Notes: generated from the letters alone by a model not told the origin. DNA of 64,000 bases from Bacteroidales bacterium UBA4353 (GCA_002394025.1 DGSV01000084.1:21335-85334); one strand, 5' to 3'. Counted from the stretch's first letter, positions 1 to 8,745 are shown. Program-made: numbers and translations.

Positions 1-229
1 TCGTGACGTAACCTGTCTTGTTGGGACGACTCTCGGTGGGCAAACCCTCATTTATAACAAGGTACTGCACCCCCGACGGCAGAACGTGGAAATTAGGGTC
101 GTCGGCATAACGACGGGCATTGTTTTCAAGCCATACGGCATTAACGGTCTTCCAGTCAAGAGTCTCATCATGCTTGCAGCCGGCAAAAAACAATAGTGAC
201 AAAACAATGAGAATATGATAATGTTTCAT
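1..229 (-). CDS. Partial lipoprotein, probably FKBP-type peptidyl-prolyl isomerase
   Basis: The reverse strand reads from an ATG at 229 out of the window, so only the first 76 residues are visible. The start is a lipoprotein signal peptide ending in FFAGC with the lipidated Cys at residue 18. The mature part contains PSGVQYLVINEG, which resembles the strand that opens FKBP-type prolyl isomerase lipoproteins of Bacteroidota. That family assists folding of exported proteins in the periplasm or at the outer membrane. The catalytic domain lies outside the window, so the function is inferred from this short match only. A good promoter sits upstream, back to back with that of aroE. Confidence 0.6.
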   Translation of the reverse strand, partial: MKHYHILIVLSLLFFAGCKHDETLDWKTVNAVWLENNARRYADDPNFHVLPSGVQYLVINEGLPTESRPNKTGYVT

Positions 230-260
230 AAATACTTTGGTATAGGACTATAAATTTCCA

Positions 261-306
261 CAAAGTTACGTTTTTTTTGTTAATACGCAAAAAAAGCGTA
301 ACTTTG
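261..306. promoter_or_regulatory. Back-to-back promoters for the lipoprotein gene and aroE
   Basis: On the plus strand TTTG (276-279) is followed after 19 bp by TAACTTTG (299-306). On the minus strand TTTG (288-291) is followed after 19 bp by TAACTTTG (261-268). Both match the Bacteroidota -33/-7 consensus with the usual spacing. The two promoters interleave, so each -33 box lies within the spacer of the other, and polymerases probably compete. Confidence 0.8.
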
Positions 307-313
307 TAGCATT

Positions 314-1066
314 ATGCGTTACTACGGCATCATCGGTCATCCTGTTGACCACTCTATGTCTGCTGACTATTTCACACGCTTCTTTGCCGACAATGGTATT
401 GAGGCTGTATATCAGCGTTTTGACGTTCCGGAAACATCACAACTCGAGGCTGTGATACGCCATGGGCAACTTGCCGGCGCCAACGTCACCATTCCGCACA
501 AAATCCACGTGATGAACATCGTTGACACCCTATCGGACGAAGCACGGGAAATAGGTGCCGTAAACGTCCTCAAAATACTGCGCGAAGGCGATGATATTCG
601 CGTGTTGGGCTTCAATACCGATGCACTGGGATTTCGCGACAGCATAGCTCCCAGACTCGGCGCACGCCGCAAAGCACTACTATTCGGCACCGGAGGAGGA
701 GCTAAAGCAGTGGCTTACGCACTGAAAACATTGGGAATAGAATACACCATAGTAAGCCGAACACCACAACAGGGACAAATAGCATATCAAGAACTAACAG
801 AAGACATCATAGCCGATAACCTCATAATTATCAATGCCACACCGCTCGGCATGGCAGGGCAATGGGAAGGAAAAAGCATCGACATACCACTGCACGCCAT
901 AGGCAAACAACACCTCGTGTATGACATCATACACACCCCGAAAATGACACCACTCATGCTCAATGCCAAGCAACAGGGCGCACAAGTGGTCGGGGGCACA
1001 GACATGTTCCTCAGACAAGCCGAGGCAACATGGAAAATATGGAATAACGACAACCTGAAATTATGA
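314..1066 (+). CDS. aroE: Shikimate dehydrogenase
   Basis: AroE reduces 3-dehydroshikimate to shikimate with NADPH in the cytoplasm, in the common aromatic amino-acid pathway. All family motifs are visible: GHPVDHSMS for shikimate binding (residues 8-16), NVTIPHK with the catalytic Lys63, NTDALGF with catalytic Asp103, the nucleotide-binding GTGGGAKA near 125-132, and NATPLGM. At 250 residues it is slightly shorter than the E. coli enzyme. The ATG lies only 7 nt after the -7 box, so the mRNA is probably leaderless or nearly so. Its stop overlaps the next gene by 4 bp. Another shikimate-pathway gene, aroB, lies at 34 kb. Confidence 0.95.
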   Translation: MRYYGIIGHPVDHSMSADYFTRFFADNGIEAVYQRFDVPETSQLEAVIRHGQLAGANVTIPHKIHVMNIVDTLSDEAREIGAVNVLKILREGDDIRVLGFNTDALGFRDSIAPRLGARRKALLFGTGGGAKAVAYALKTLGIEYTIVSRTPQQGQIAYQELTEDIIADNLIIINATPLGMAGQWEGKSIDIPLHAIGKQHLVYDIIHTPKMTPLMLNAKQQGAQVVGGTDMFLRQAEATWKIWNNDNLKL

Positions 1067-2076
1067 AGAAATATATAACAACCATCATATTTTTAGCAAC
1101 CTGCATAGCAGCCGCAGCCGCCGACATACCACAAGGTACACCCCTCGTGCGATACTCACTGCCCAGGACCATGGTCACGGCACACGTCAAATACGAACGG
1201 GTGGAACAACAACCTGGAATATTCTACCAGTATGCGGAACGCTATTTGGGAAACGTAAATGTCATCACGGAAAATAACGTTCAATACCGATTGGTAAGCG
1301 TTGACATCAAAGCCAAAGCCGTGGCTGACAGCGCAAAAACATACACACTAAACATCGAAAAAATACTGCCGGATATCGTCCTCAACAAAAAAGGCATTAT
1401 TTTTGCAATAGGCTCATCATGCCCACCACTGCCGGCACCCCAAAAACGCGAAACCGATAATGCGCAGGCAAAAAAGCACGAGCCCCTGCTGCCACCGCTC
1501 ACCGAAGAACAACTACGAGCCGGAAGTATGGCGAAAATGGCGGAAAGCACGGCAAAACTCATCTACCGCCTCAGGGAAGAACGCGTAAACCTCATTGCCG
1601 GAGAGACAGAAGTAGCTGACGGAGAGGCACTGAAAACTATGCTCCGAAAGCTCGACGACACGGAAAAACAGCTCACCGACCTCTTTACGGGTACAACAAG
1701 CGTCACATGTCTCAACGCTGAAGTACCATGCAATATCGAACAAGACACAAAACACTCTATACTATTCCGTTTCAGCAAATACAGCGGTGTGACGCAACCC
1801 GAAGACCTTGCCGGAGAAGCGGTATTCATCGATGTCACGGCACAAAAAGTAAACGCCACAACACCCGATAAGACACCCAAAATCGGCGAAGCAATATACT
1901 ATAACATCCCCGGAAGTGCCACCATTAGCGTCTATACCGTAGATCAAAAACTGGTAACAAAGACCGTCAACGCAGCTCAACACGGACCCGCGGTACCACT
2001 GCCACTCAACACCATCAAAGACGGCAAAACAATAACCTACGACGTCAACACAGGAGCCATAATAAGCATACAATAA
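1063..2076 (+). CDS. DUF4831 family exported protein
   Basis: This 337-residue protein starts with a Sec signal peptide (about residues 1-20, ending near AAAAADIP). It has the look of the DUF4831 family found in Bacteroidota: an early YSLPRTMVTAHVKYE strand, then FYQYAERYLG, both typical of that family as I recall it. The function of the family is unknown and an exported or periplasmic location is inferred. The ATG overlaps the aroE stop (ATGA), so the two are translationally coupled. No catalytic motif is apparent. Confidence 0.75.
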   Translation: MKKYITTIIFLATCIAAAAADIPQGTPLVRYSLPRTMVTAHVKYERVEQQPGIFYQYAERYLGNVNVITENNVQYRLVSVDIKAKAVADSAKTYTLNIEKILPDIVLNKKGIIFAIGSSCPPLPAPQKRETDNAQAKKHEPLLPPLTEEQLRAGSMAKMAESTAKLIYRLREERVNLIAGETEVADGEALKTMLRKLDDTEKQLTDLFTGTTSVTCLNAEVPCNIEQDTKHSILFRFSKYSGVTQPEDLAGEAVFIDVTAQKVNATTPDKTPKIGEAIYYNIPGSATISVYTVDQKLVTKTVNAAQHGPAVPLPLNTIKDGKTITYDVNTGAIISIQ

Positions 2077-2082
2077 AGTGAC

Positions 2083-2799
2083 ATGACCAACCTCAGCGTA
2101 AATATCAACAAGATAGCCACCCTGCGTAATGCCCGAGGCGGTAACATGCCCGACCTGCTGCACATGGCAACACTATGCCAACAATTCGGAGCACAAGGCA
2201 TTACCGTACATCCACGACCCGACGAAAGGCACATACGCTATAACGACGTCAGACAACTCAAACCTCTTATAACCACGGAATTCAACATCGAGGGCTACCC
2301 ATCGGAAAACTTCCTGAAACTCATAGAAGAAGTACACCCCGATCAAGTAACACTCGTCCCTGACGCACCGGGCGACATAACATCACATGCCGGATGGAAA
2401 GTGACAGATAATATGTCTATGCTCACCGAAATCGTGGCACGACTCCACGAAGCGCAATGCCGGGTGAGCATATTCGTGGACCCCGATAGCCGACAAGTGG
2501 AAGCCGCGGCTAAGACAAAAGCCGACCGCATAGAACTATACACGGAACCCTATGCCTCGGCATTCGCCAAAGGACAAGACAATATCAACATATATCGCGA
2601 CGCGGCCCAAACAGCTGTGGAATGCCTGCTCGGTGTCAATGCCGGACACGACCTTAACCAAGACAACCTCGGCAAATTCTACCACGCCATGCCCCGACTC
2701 GATGAAGTATCAATAGGGCACGCTCTGATTTGCGAAGCGTTGCTGCAAGGACTAAAGACAACAATCAACAACTATCGAAAAATACTAACCGATAACTAA
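2083..2799 (+). CDS. pdxJ: Pyridoxine 5'-phosphate synthase
   Basis: PdxJ condenses 3-amino-2-oxopropyl phosphate with 1-deoxy-D-xylulose 5-phosphate to give pyridoxine 5'-phosphate, the last ring-forming step of DXP-dependent vitamin B6 synthesis. The 238-residue TIM barrel opens with [16 protein letters not shown], and has [13 protein letters not shown] (residues about 47-59) and VTLVPD near 92-97, the family hallmarks. Near the C-terminus are VNAGHDLN and SIGHALI, which bind phosphate. It sits 6 bp after the DUF4831 gene and 15 bp before exbB. A pdxJ-exbB-exbD-tonB order is common in Bacteroidales. Confidence 0.95.
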   Translation: MTNLSVNINKIATLRNARGGNMPDLLHMATLCQQFGAQGITVHPRPDERHIRYNDVRQLKPLITTEFNIEGYPSENFLKLIEEVHPDQVTLVPDAPGDITSHAGWKVTDNMSMLTEIVARLHEAQCRVSIFVDPDSRQVEAAAKTKADRIELYTEPYASAFAKGQDNINIYRDAAQTAVECLLGVNAGHDLNQDNLGKFYHAMPRLDEVSIGHALICEALLQGLKTTINNYRKILTDN

Positions 2800-2814
2800 T
2801 AATTATAACCGATA

Positions 2815-3513
2815 ATGAATTTTCTTCTCATCCAACAAGCTGCGGAAGACATTGCCGCAGTACCTGAAAGCGCTGTAGAAGCCGCTGCGGAACCCATGAA
2901 CCTCTGGCAAATGGCTATGTACGGAGGACCAATAATGATAGTGCTCGCGCTAATGTTCGCACTCGCCGTGTACATATTCATCGAACGACTTGTAACCCTC
3001 AAAAAAGCCAAAGAAGAGGACAAGAGCTTCATGAACCGCATTAAAGACTATATCCACGACGGAAAAATAGAATCAGCAATAAACCTGTGCCACGAAACTG
3101 ACACACCATCAGCGCACATGGTCGAGAAAGGTATCAGCCGTATCGGAAGACCCATGTCAGACGTGCTCGTGGCGATAGAAAACGTAGGAAATATCGAAGT
3201 GCAAAGACTCGAAAAAGGTATGGTAACAATGGCAACGATATCCGGCGGAGCTCCTATGCTCGGATTTCTTGGCACAGTAACGGGTATGGTGAGCACATTC
3301 TATAACATGGCGGCTACAGGCGGCGGAACGATAGATATCAGCACTCTGTCAGAAGGTATGTACCAAGCCATGGTGACAACAGTGGGTGGCCTAATCGTGG
3401 GCATTATAGCCTACTTCGCATATAACTACCTCACATCAAGAATACAAACGGTGGTTAATATCCTTGAGTCACGAACCATGGAATTCCTCGACCTGCTCAA
3501 CGAACCGGCATAA
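2815..3513 (+). CDS. exbB: ExbB/TolQ/MotA-family proton channel
   Basis: This is the inner-membrane proton-channel subunit that, with ExbD, powers TonB. The 232-residue protein has a first membrane segment at about residues 36-56 (GGPIMIVLALMFALAV), a cytoplasmic domain, and two further segments near 143-163 (APMLGFLGTVTGMVSTF) and 188-208 (VGGLIVGIIAYFAY), the MotA/TolQ/ExbB fold. The N-terminus before Met28 is Ala/Glu-rich and may not be translated, because Met28 would also be a sensible start. It is followed by exbD and a TonB-like gene, so this is an energy-transduction operon for TonB-dependent receptors. Confidence 0.92.
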   Translation: MNFLLIQQAAEDIAAVPESAVEAAAEPMNLWQMAMYGGPIMIVLALMFALAVYIFIERLVTLKKAKEEDKSFMNRIKDYIHDGKIESAINLCHETDTPSAHMVEKGISRIGRPMSDVLVAIENVGNIEVQRLEKGMVTMATISGGAPMLGFLGTVTGMVSTFYNMAATGGGTIDISTLSEGMYQAMVTTVGGLIVGIIAYFAYNYLTSRIQTVVNILESRTMEFLDLLNEPA

Positions 3514-3516
3514 TAA

Positions 3517-3600
3517 CTAGAAAATCTAGAATAACTAGAATAACTAGAAAATCTAGAAAATCTAGAAAAAAATAACAAAATAGTAAATAACAAAATAGTA
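3517..3600 (+). repeat. 9-bp and 15-bp tandem repeats between exbB and exbD
   Basis: Six CTAG tetramers occur exactly 9 bp apart (3517, 3526, 3535, 3544, 3553, 3562) in a CTAGAAAAT / CTAGAATAA unit. They are followed by two perfect copies of the 15-mer AATAACAAAATAGTA (3571-3600). The array fills the gap between exbB and exbD. It holds no gene. Confidence 0.9.
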
Positions 3601-3610
3601 AATATCACTA

Positions 3611-4024
3611 ATGTCTCTCAAACGCAGAAATAAGATAGAAGCCGGCTTCAATATGAGTTCTATGACTGACCTCATATTCCTGCTTTTGCTATTCTTCATT
3701 CTGGCAAGCACCATGTCATCGCCCAACGACGTGAAAATCAACCTGCCACAAAGCCACAGCCGAACTACAACACGCAATGTGGTTGCCAAAGTGTCTATTG
3801 ACGACAGTGGCAGATACTTCGTGGCACTGGGCAAAAAGAAACCAAAACTCATAGAACCGGAAGAACTGGAAGGATACTTAGCAGAAGTGGCAGCGGCGGA
3901 CAGCACAACATACATCGCTCTCCATGCCGACCAAGACGTGCAGTACAAAGAAGTCGTGCGCGTCATAGACATCGCTAACCAACATAAGATGAAACTCGTA
4001 ATAGCTACCAAAAACCACAAATGA
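3611..4024 (+). CDS. exbD: ExbD/TolR-family biopolymer transport protein
   Basis: ExbD is the single-span partner of ExbB in the proton-driven TonB motor. The 137 residues hold a short cytoplasmic N-terminus, one membrane segment at about 19-36 (TDLIFLLLLFFILAST) that starts with the conserved proton-carrying Asp (MTDLIF), and a periplasmic domain. It ends in a 4-bp overlap with the TonB-like gene. A tandem repeat separates it from exbB, but the three genes are probably one transcript. Confidence 0.92.
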   Translation: MSLKRRNKIEAGFNMSSMTDLIFLLLLFFILASTMSSPNDVKINLPQSHSRTTTRNVVAKVSIDDSGRYFVALGKKKPKLIEPEELEGYLAEVAAADSTTYIALHADQDVQYKEVVRVIDIANQHKMKLVIATKNHK

Positions 4025-4866
4025 GTCGCAAATCACAAACATATGGAGCCATAGGCAGTTTTTTGGCGTGCGTAATCGTAATCCTTATACTGCTCTTCAC
4101 CTTCATGAACATCCACATGCCCGAAGAAGACCAAGGTGTGGAGGTGGCTTTCGGCGACACGGACTTCGGAGGTGGTAACGCGGGAGATATAAGCGGAGAT
4201 ACAAGTACACCAACACTGACAACACCTCCGGAACCAACACCACCTCCGGCAGCATCAAACAACGACCTGCTCACACAAGAGGACGAGGAAACACTAGCCC
4301 TAAAGCAGCAAGCAAAAGAAAAAGCAAGACAAGAAGCCCTCGAACGCGAAAGACAACGTAAAGAACAAGAACGCCTTGAAGCTGAACGACGCGAAAAAGA
4401 ACGACTGGAAGAAGAACGAAAAAAACAAGAACAGGCAAAAAAAGATAAGGCTAATTCAGTAATGGGCAACCTCTTCGGACAAAATCATAACGGAACAGGC
4501 TCGGGTACCGGCTCAGGAACCGGCTCGGGTACCACAACCGGAGAAGGACACGAAGGAAACCCCGCAGGAAAAGGACGCACGGGAACGGGAGAAGGAAACG
4601 GTACCGGAACTACGGGAAATGTATCAGGAAGAAAAAACCTCTCGCTGCAAAAACCTTCATACAACAAAAATATAGAAGGCGTGATAATCATCAATGTACG
4701 AGTTAACGCCGACGGCAAAGTCATTGACGCGAAACGGGCAGCGGGAACCACAATAAGCGACGCCTCACTCATCAACGCATGCATCAGCGCCGCCAAAGCT
4801 TCTAAATTCTCTGCCGGAGACGGAGAAGTGTCAGGAACAATAACATACCGCCTCAACCTCAAATAA
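4021..4866 (+). CDS. tonB: TonB-like energy transducer
   Basis: The product couples the ExbBD motor to outer-membrane receptors. The 281 residues contain one N-terminal membrane segment (about 12-29), a Pro-rich stretch, a highly charged Glu/Arg/Lys coiled coil (about 88-145) like that of TolA, a Gly/Ser/Thr linker with GSGT repeats (about 158-200), and a C-terminal TonB domain (about 210-281) with VIIINVRVNADGKV. The coiled coil plus glycine linker makes it more TolA-like than classic Pro-rich TonB. The DNA of the linker carries a 12-bp tandem repeat. It overlaps exbD by 4 bp. Confidence 0.85.
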   Translation: MSRKSQTYGAIGSFLACVIVILILLFTFMNIHMPEEDQGVEVAFGDTDFGGGNAGDISGDTSTPTLTTPPEPTPPPAASNNDLLTQEDEETLALKQQAKEKARQEALERERQRKEQERLEAERREKERLEEERKKQEQAKKDKANSVMGNLFGQNHNGTGSGTGSGTGSGTTTGEGHEGNPAGKGRTGTGEGNGTGTTGNVSGRKNLSLQKPSYNKNIEGVIIINVRVNADGKVIDAKRAAGTTISDASLINACISAAKASKFSAGDGEVSGTITYRLNLK

Positions 4867-4948
4867 CTGGTACTAAAGTATTCGAAAAAAACGCTAAATC
4901 TGCGGACAAAATTTACTAATTGACTAAAAAAAAATATAAACATATAAA

Positions 4949-6304
4949 ATGGACAAAATTTGCCGACAATACGTGGATAATTTCATGTCGGAACTCATCC
5001 GCAAGAACCCCGGCGAAGCGGAATTCCACCAAGCAGTACGAGAAGTGGTAGAGAGCGTGGCGCCCTACATCATGCAATACCCCTATCTGCGGGAACAGAA
5101 AATACTTGAGCGTATCGTAGAACCCGAACGCGTAATCATGTTCCGCGTACCATGGGTCGATGACCGCGGCGAGGTACAAATCAACCGTGGCTACCGCGTA
5201 CAGATGAACTCAGCCATAGGTCCCTACAAAGGTGGTATCCGTTTCCATGCCAGCGTAACGCTGAGTATCATGAAGTTCCTTGCATTTGAACAGACCTTCA
5301 AAAACAGCCTCACCACACTGCCCATGGGCGGCGCAAAAGGCGGCAGCGACTTCTCGCCAAGAGGCAAGTCCGACGCAGAAGTAATGCGTTTCTGCCAAAG
5401 CTTCATGACAGAACTCTACCGACATATAGGGCAGGATACTGACGTGCCGGCAGGAGATATAGGAGTCGGAGGACGCGAAGTGGGATACCTCTTCGGACAA
5501 TATAAACGCATACGCGACGAATTTACAGGCACACTGACCGGCAAAGGACAGTACTGGGGAGGCAGCCGACTCCGTCCCGAGGCAACAGGCTACGGAGCTT
5601 GCTACTTCGCGCAAGCCATGCTGGCAACACGAGGAAAAAGCTTCCAAGGACAAACGGTATGCATCTCAGGAGCAGGAAACGTGGCGCAATATGCAGCGCA
5701 AAAAGCCATGAGACTCGGAGCTAAAGTCGTCACACTATCTGATAGCGACGGATTTATCTACGACCCCGAAGGACTCACGGAAGACAAAATGAACTACGTC
5801 CTCGAACTGAAAAACATACGCCGCGGACGCATCAAAGAATACGCCGACAAATATCCCGCGGCGCAGTACTTCCCCGGCGAAAGACCATGGCGAATACCAT
5901 GCGACATAGCCATGCCTTGCGCAACACAAAACGAGATAGAAAAAGACGACGCACAACACCTCATCGAAGGCGGGTGCTACTGCGTCACGGAAGGCGCCAA
6001 TATGCCGTCAACACCCGAAGCGATAGAAATATTCCACAACGCAAAAATACTCTATAGCCCGGGCAAAGCCAGCAACGCAGGAGGAGTGGCTACCAGCGGA
6101 CTGGAAATGACACAAAACAGCATACGTCAACGTTGGACGGCAGAAGAAGTCGATGAACACCTGCACCGCATCATGGCGGACATACATCAGGCTTGCATAA
6201 AATACGGCACAGAACCCGATGGATATGTCAACTACGTCAAAGGAGCTAACATAGCAGGATTCATAAAAGTAGCCAACGCAATGGCGGAACAAGGAGTAGT
6301 ATAA
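4949..6304 (+). CDS. gdhA: NADP-type glutamate dehydrogenase
   Basis: This enzyme interconverts 2-oxoglutarate plus ammonium and glutamate, the main ammonium-assimilation route in many gut Bacteroidales. The 451-residue length fits the hexameric GdhA class. Visible motifs are GPYKGGIRFH, PMGGAKGGSDF with the catalytic Lys region, PAGDIGVGGRE, and the Rossmann motif SGAGNVAQYAA. No typical -7 box was seen in the 82-bp gap before it, but the A-rich leader (4927-4948) suggests separate transcription from tonB. Confidence 0.96.
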   Translation: MDKICRQYVDNFMSELIRKNPGEAEFHQAVREVVESVAPYIMQYPYLREQKILERIVEPERVIMFRVPWVDDRGEVQINRGYRVQMNSAIGPYKGGIRFHASVTLSIMKFLAFEQTFKNSLTTLPMGGAKGGSDFSPRGKSDAEVMRFCQSFMTELYRHIGQDTDVPAGDIGVGGREVGYLFGQYKRIRDEFTGTLTGKGQYWGGSRLRPEATGYGACYFAQAMLATRGKSFQGQTVCISGAGNVAQYAAQKAMRLGAKVVTLSDSDGFIYDPEGLTEDKMNYVLELKNIRRGRIKEYADKYPAAQYFPGERPWRIPCDIAMPCATQNEIEKDDAQHLIEGGCYCVTEGANMPSTPEAIEIFHNAKILYSPGKASNAGGVATSGLEMTQNSIRQRWTAEEVDEHLHRIMADIHQACIKYGTEPDGYVNYVKGANIAGFIKVANAMAEQGVV

Positions 6305-6325
6305 AAAACAAAACATACAGAAAAC

Positions 6326-6685
6326 ATGAAGAAAACTATCGCTATTCTCGCAATGCTCATACTTGCTCTTGGTATATCATCAGTTCAAGCGCAAACAAGA
6401 CCAAAACTCAATGGGCACACTTTTACTAACTCATTTGGTGAAACACTCGACTTTTATGACGACGGCACGGTTCTCTATCATGCCGAAGGAGCAAATATAA
6501 GCCGAAAAGGAGACTGGACACTGGGAGAAGTGTCTAACATCGGCTCACCCATGAGTTGCCGCATTACCGTAAACATATATGTTTCAGAAAGAACGGTAAC
6601 GAAGAAAGGCTACGTTGAGTATTACCGCGACGGACAATTATTGCGCGTCGTACTCGACGGCACAAAATATGAATACTCATATTAA
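6326..6685 (+). CDS. Small exported protein of unknown function
   Basis: 119 residues with a clear Sec signal peptide (about residues 1-22, cleaved near SVQAQ). The mature domain of roughly 97 residues is rich in alternating strands (LDFYDDGTVLYH, GYVEYYRDGQLLRVVLDG) and ends in aromatic residues, which suggests a small beta-sandwich in the periplasm or at the surface. I do not recognise a family. It lies 21 bp after gdhA and 63 bp before another small exported protein. Confidence 0.7.
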   Translation: MKKTIAILAMLILALGISSVQAQTRPKLNGHTFTNSFGETLDFYDDGTVLYHAEGANISRKGDWTLGEVSNIGSPMSCRITVNIYVSERTVTKKGYVEYYRDGQLLRVVLDGTKYEYSY

Positions 6686-6748
6686 CAGAAAAAAAATAAC
6701 ACAAAAAAACCGACGTGCCGACGGAATATAACAGGCAAAATTATCATC

Positions 6749-7168
6749 ATGAAAAAACTACTTTTTACACTAATGCTGATGTTGCCGCTGGCAATTTTCG
6801 CGCAAAACGACTACGTGGACCTCAACCTGCCCAGCGGAACCAAATGGAGCAACGTTCGCGGATACCAGACCACATGGCAAAGAAGCGCGATGCCTACCGT
6901 GGAACAATGGCGCGAACTCTACTCCAACTGCAAATGGACATGGATCGGAGGCGGATATAAAGTCATCGGCTCTAACGGCAACAGCATCTTCCTGCCCGTA
7001 GAAGGTTATATTCCCAACGGCAAAACAAGCCGATACAAAGTAGGCGGCGGATACTACTGGACTGCCAACCGCGGAGAATTCATCTCCTTCGACGAAAAAG
7101 GTGTCTATATCCAACACCGGACAACATCAGAATACGACCGCCTAAGCTGGTGCGAAGTCAGCCAGTAA
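6749..7168 (+). CDS. Short exported FISUMP-like protein
   Basis: 139 residues with a Sec signal peptide ending near FAQNDY. The mature part begins YVDLNLPSGTKWSNVRG and contains MPTVEQWRELYSNCKW, then GNSIFLPVEGY and GGYYWTA. These are the landmarks of FISUMP / Fib_succ_major surface domains of Bacteroidota (LPSG-KWa, mPT-eqw-eL, -FLPaaGy, -yWs). The match is from memory of the family pattern. It is shorter than usual and lacks the common long N-terminal part, so it is a minimal version. A hairpin follows it. Confidence 0.7.
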   Translation: MKKLLFTLMLMLPLAIFAQNDYVDLNLPSGTKWSNVRGYQTTWQRSAMPTVEQWRELYSNCKWTWIGGGYKVIGSNGNSIFLPVEGYIPNGKTSRYKVGGGYYWTANRGEFISFDEKGVYIQHRTTSEYDRLSWCEVSQ

Positions 7169-7194
7169 GCATCTTACTACACAACTGTTAATAC

Positions 7195-7231
7195 ATCGAC
7201 CAGCCTGACACATAGTATCAGACTGGTCGAT
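7195..7231. terminator. Hairpin between convergent genes
   Basis: ATCGACCAG (7195-7203) pairs with CTGGTCGAT (7223-7231), extended inward by CTGA/TCAG with one mismatch. The T-tract after it is weak. It sits between two converging genes, so it could serve as a terminator in both directions. Confidence 0.55.
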
Positions 7232-7251
7232 TCGGTTTCACGCATTATACG

Positions 7252-8520
7252 CTATTTCAACGCATTTATCGGCACTACATAAACACCATCTGGACGGCGA
7301 TAAGCGTATGGACCGACTGCTATCAACACCATCATAAATGACGGGGCATACATTCGGTCTGTGTCTATCTTGTCAGATAATTTTTTGAGATTATTAGCCG
7401 CTAACTCTATGGCATCAACACCACCTAACTTAATCTCTACCAAACCATACTTGCCATTCCTCAGATGGATAACAGAGTCGCACTCTAAACCATTTCCATC
7501 ACGATAGTGATAAACTTTGCCATTAAGAGCATCTGCATACACCCTTAAATCACGCACTGCCATCGTTTCAAACATGAACCCCATGGTCTTCAGGTCGTTG
7601 ATGAGGTCTTTAGGACTTAAACCTAAGGCGGCTGTGGCAAAACTGGGGTCTATAAAATAACGCGTGCTGGACGTCCTTATCGCGGTACTGCTGCGTAAAT
7701 TGGGATTCCAAGCCTCCATGTCCTCTATGACAAAAATCTTGTTGAGTGCGTCTACGTAGGACGCCACTGTGTCATCAGTTGTCGACTGCTTGTCATTGTT
7801 CTTGATATCTGCGCATATTGCCGCATAACTTACGCTAGTACCTTGATGACGAGCCAAAGAACGCAGCAAATGTCTTGTCGTCAATGTTGAACGACGCACA
7901 TCATCAACACGATGAATATCAACATTTGAAATGTCCTCTATGTAGTCAAAAGCCTGCTCCAGCGCTGCGTCTCCTGACAACGATACAGCCTGTGGCAAAC
8001 CACCTCGACATATCTGATACGCCACTTGCTCTATGGCGTTGCTAACGTTTATTACTCCTATATCGGGGTTGTCAAATAAATTCGATATACTCACTTGACC
8101 CGTACTTTCCTTTGACTCAAAAAGACTCATTGGGCGCATTTTAAGACGCACATATCTGCCTGTACCGCTATGGGTAAATGATTTTATATCCGGCGGCACG
8201 CTACTGCCGGTGAAAATAAACTGACCCGGTAAACCTCGTCTGTCAACCTCTGAACGAATAATGTCCCACAATGAGGGAATTGTCTGCCACTCATCTATCA
8301 AACGCGGCGTCGAACCGGACAACAATGTATAAGGACTGACACTCATCATCTGACGACTTTGTTCCAACACCAAACCGTCTCCCAAATCCAGTACGCTGCG
8401 AGCTATCTGCTTAGCTGTGGTAGTCTTTCCGCACCACTTGGGACCTTCTATCAACACCGCTCCTTTGCGAGCTAAACGCTCTGCGAGCATCTTATCTGCT
8501 ATGCGCTCTTTATAGTTCAT
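7252..8520 (-). CDS. AAA ATPase with DUF4143 domain
   Basis: 422 residues when started at the ATG at 8520. A Walker A motif (EGPKWCGKTTTAKQ) lies near residue 26 and a Walker B-like LIDEWQ near 88. An AAA_14 domain is followed by a DUF4143 domain with DLRVYADALNGKVYHYRDG and LVEIKLGG, a restriction-endonuclease-like core. The family is widespread in Bacteroidota and its role is unclear; some members look like selfish or defence-linked ATPases. A longer reading from a TTG at 8547 would begin inside the -7 box, so it is rejected. The 23-bp repeats upstream lie next to its promoter. Confidence 0.85.
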   Translation of the reverse strand: MNYKERIADKMLAERLARKGAVLIEGPKWCGKTTTAKQIARSVLDLGDGLVLEQSRQMMSVSPYTLLSGSTPRLIDEWQTIPSLWDIIRSEVDRRGLPGQFIFTGSSVPPDIKSFTHSGTGRYVRLKMRPMSLFESKESTGQVSISNLFDNPDIGVINVSNAIEQVAYQICRGGLPQAVSLSGDAALEQAFDYIEDISNVDIHRVDDVRRSTLTTRHLLRSLARHQGTSVSYAAICADIKNNDKQSTTDDTVASYVDALNKIFVIEDMEAWNPNLRSSTAIRTSSTRYFIDPSFATAALGLSPKDLINDLKTMGFMFETMAVRDLRVYADALNGKVYHYRDGNGLECDSVIHLRNGKYGLVEIKLGGVDAIELAANNLKKLSDKIDTDRMYAPSFMMVLIAVGPYAYRRPDGVYVVPINALK

Positions 8521-8544
8521 TTTGCTTGTTTTATTATCACGACG

Positions 8545-8552
8545 CAAAGTTA
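8545..8552 (-). promoter_or_regulatory. -7 box of the DUF4143 ATPase gene
   Basis: CAAAGTTA on the plus strand reads TAACTTTG on the minus strand, 24 nt before the chosen ATG. Confidence 0.7.
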
Positions 8553-8590
8553 CAACTAATTTTCTGAATATGCAATAGTTATAAATTCTA

Positions 8591-8700
8591 TTCGGGAACT
8601 TGTGGCTAATTCATTCGGGAACTTGTGGCTAATTCATTCGGGAACTTGTGGCAAATCCATTCGGGAAGTTGTGGCAAATCCATTCGGGAAGTTGAGGCTA
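8591..8700. repeat. 23-bp tandem repeat, nearly five copies
   Basis: Copies start at 8591, 8614, 8637, 8660 and 8683 (the last partial). The unit is TTCGGGAACTTGTGGCTAAT plus TCA; later copies carry single changes (CTTG to GTTG, CTAATT to CAAATC). There are no spacers, so it is not a CRISPR array. It lies in the 299-bp divergent gap between the ATPase and the DUF4332 gene, which otherwise holds only their promoters. Confidence 0.95.
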
Positions 8701-8745
8701 CAAGCAGCACATAACATGCCTTTTTGAACTAACAAAAGAAAACTA

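Noticed and set aside
8521..8547. TTG start for the DUF4143 ATPase
   Set aside because: The codon lies within the -7 promoter box, so it could not be in the transcript.
8591..8700. Possible CRISPR array
   Set aside because: Repeats are directly adjacent, with no spacers and no cas genes anywhere in the window.
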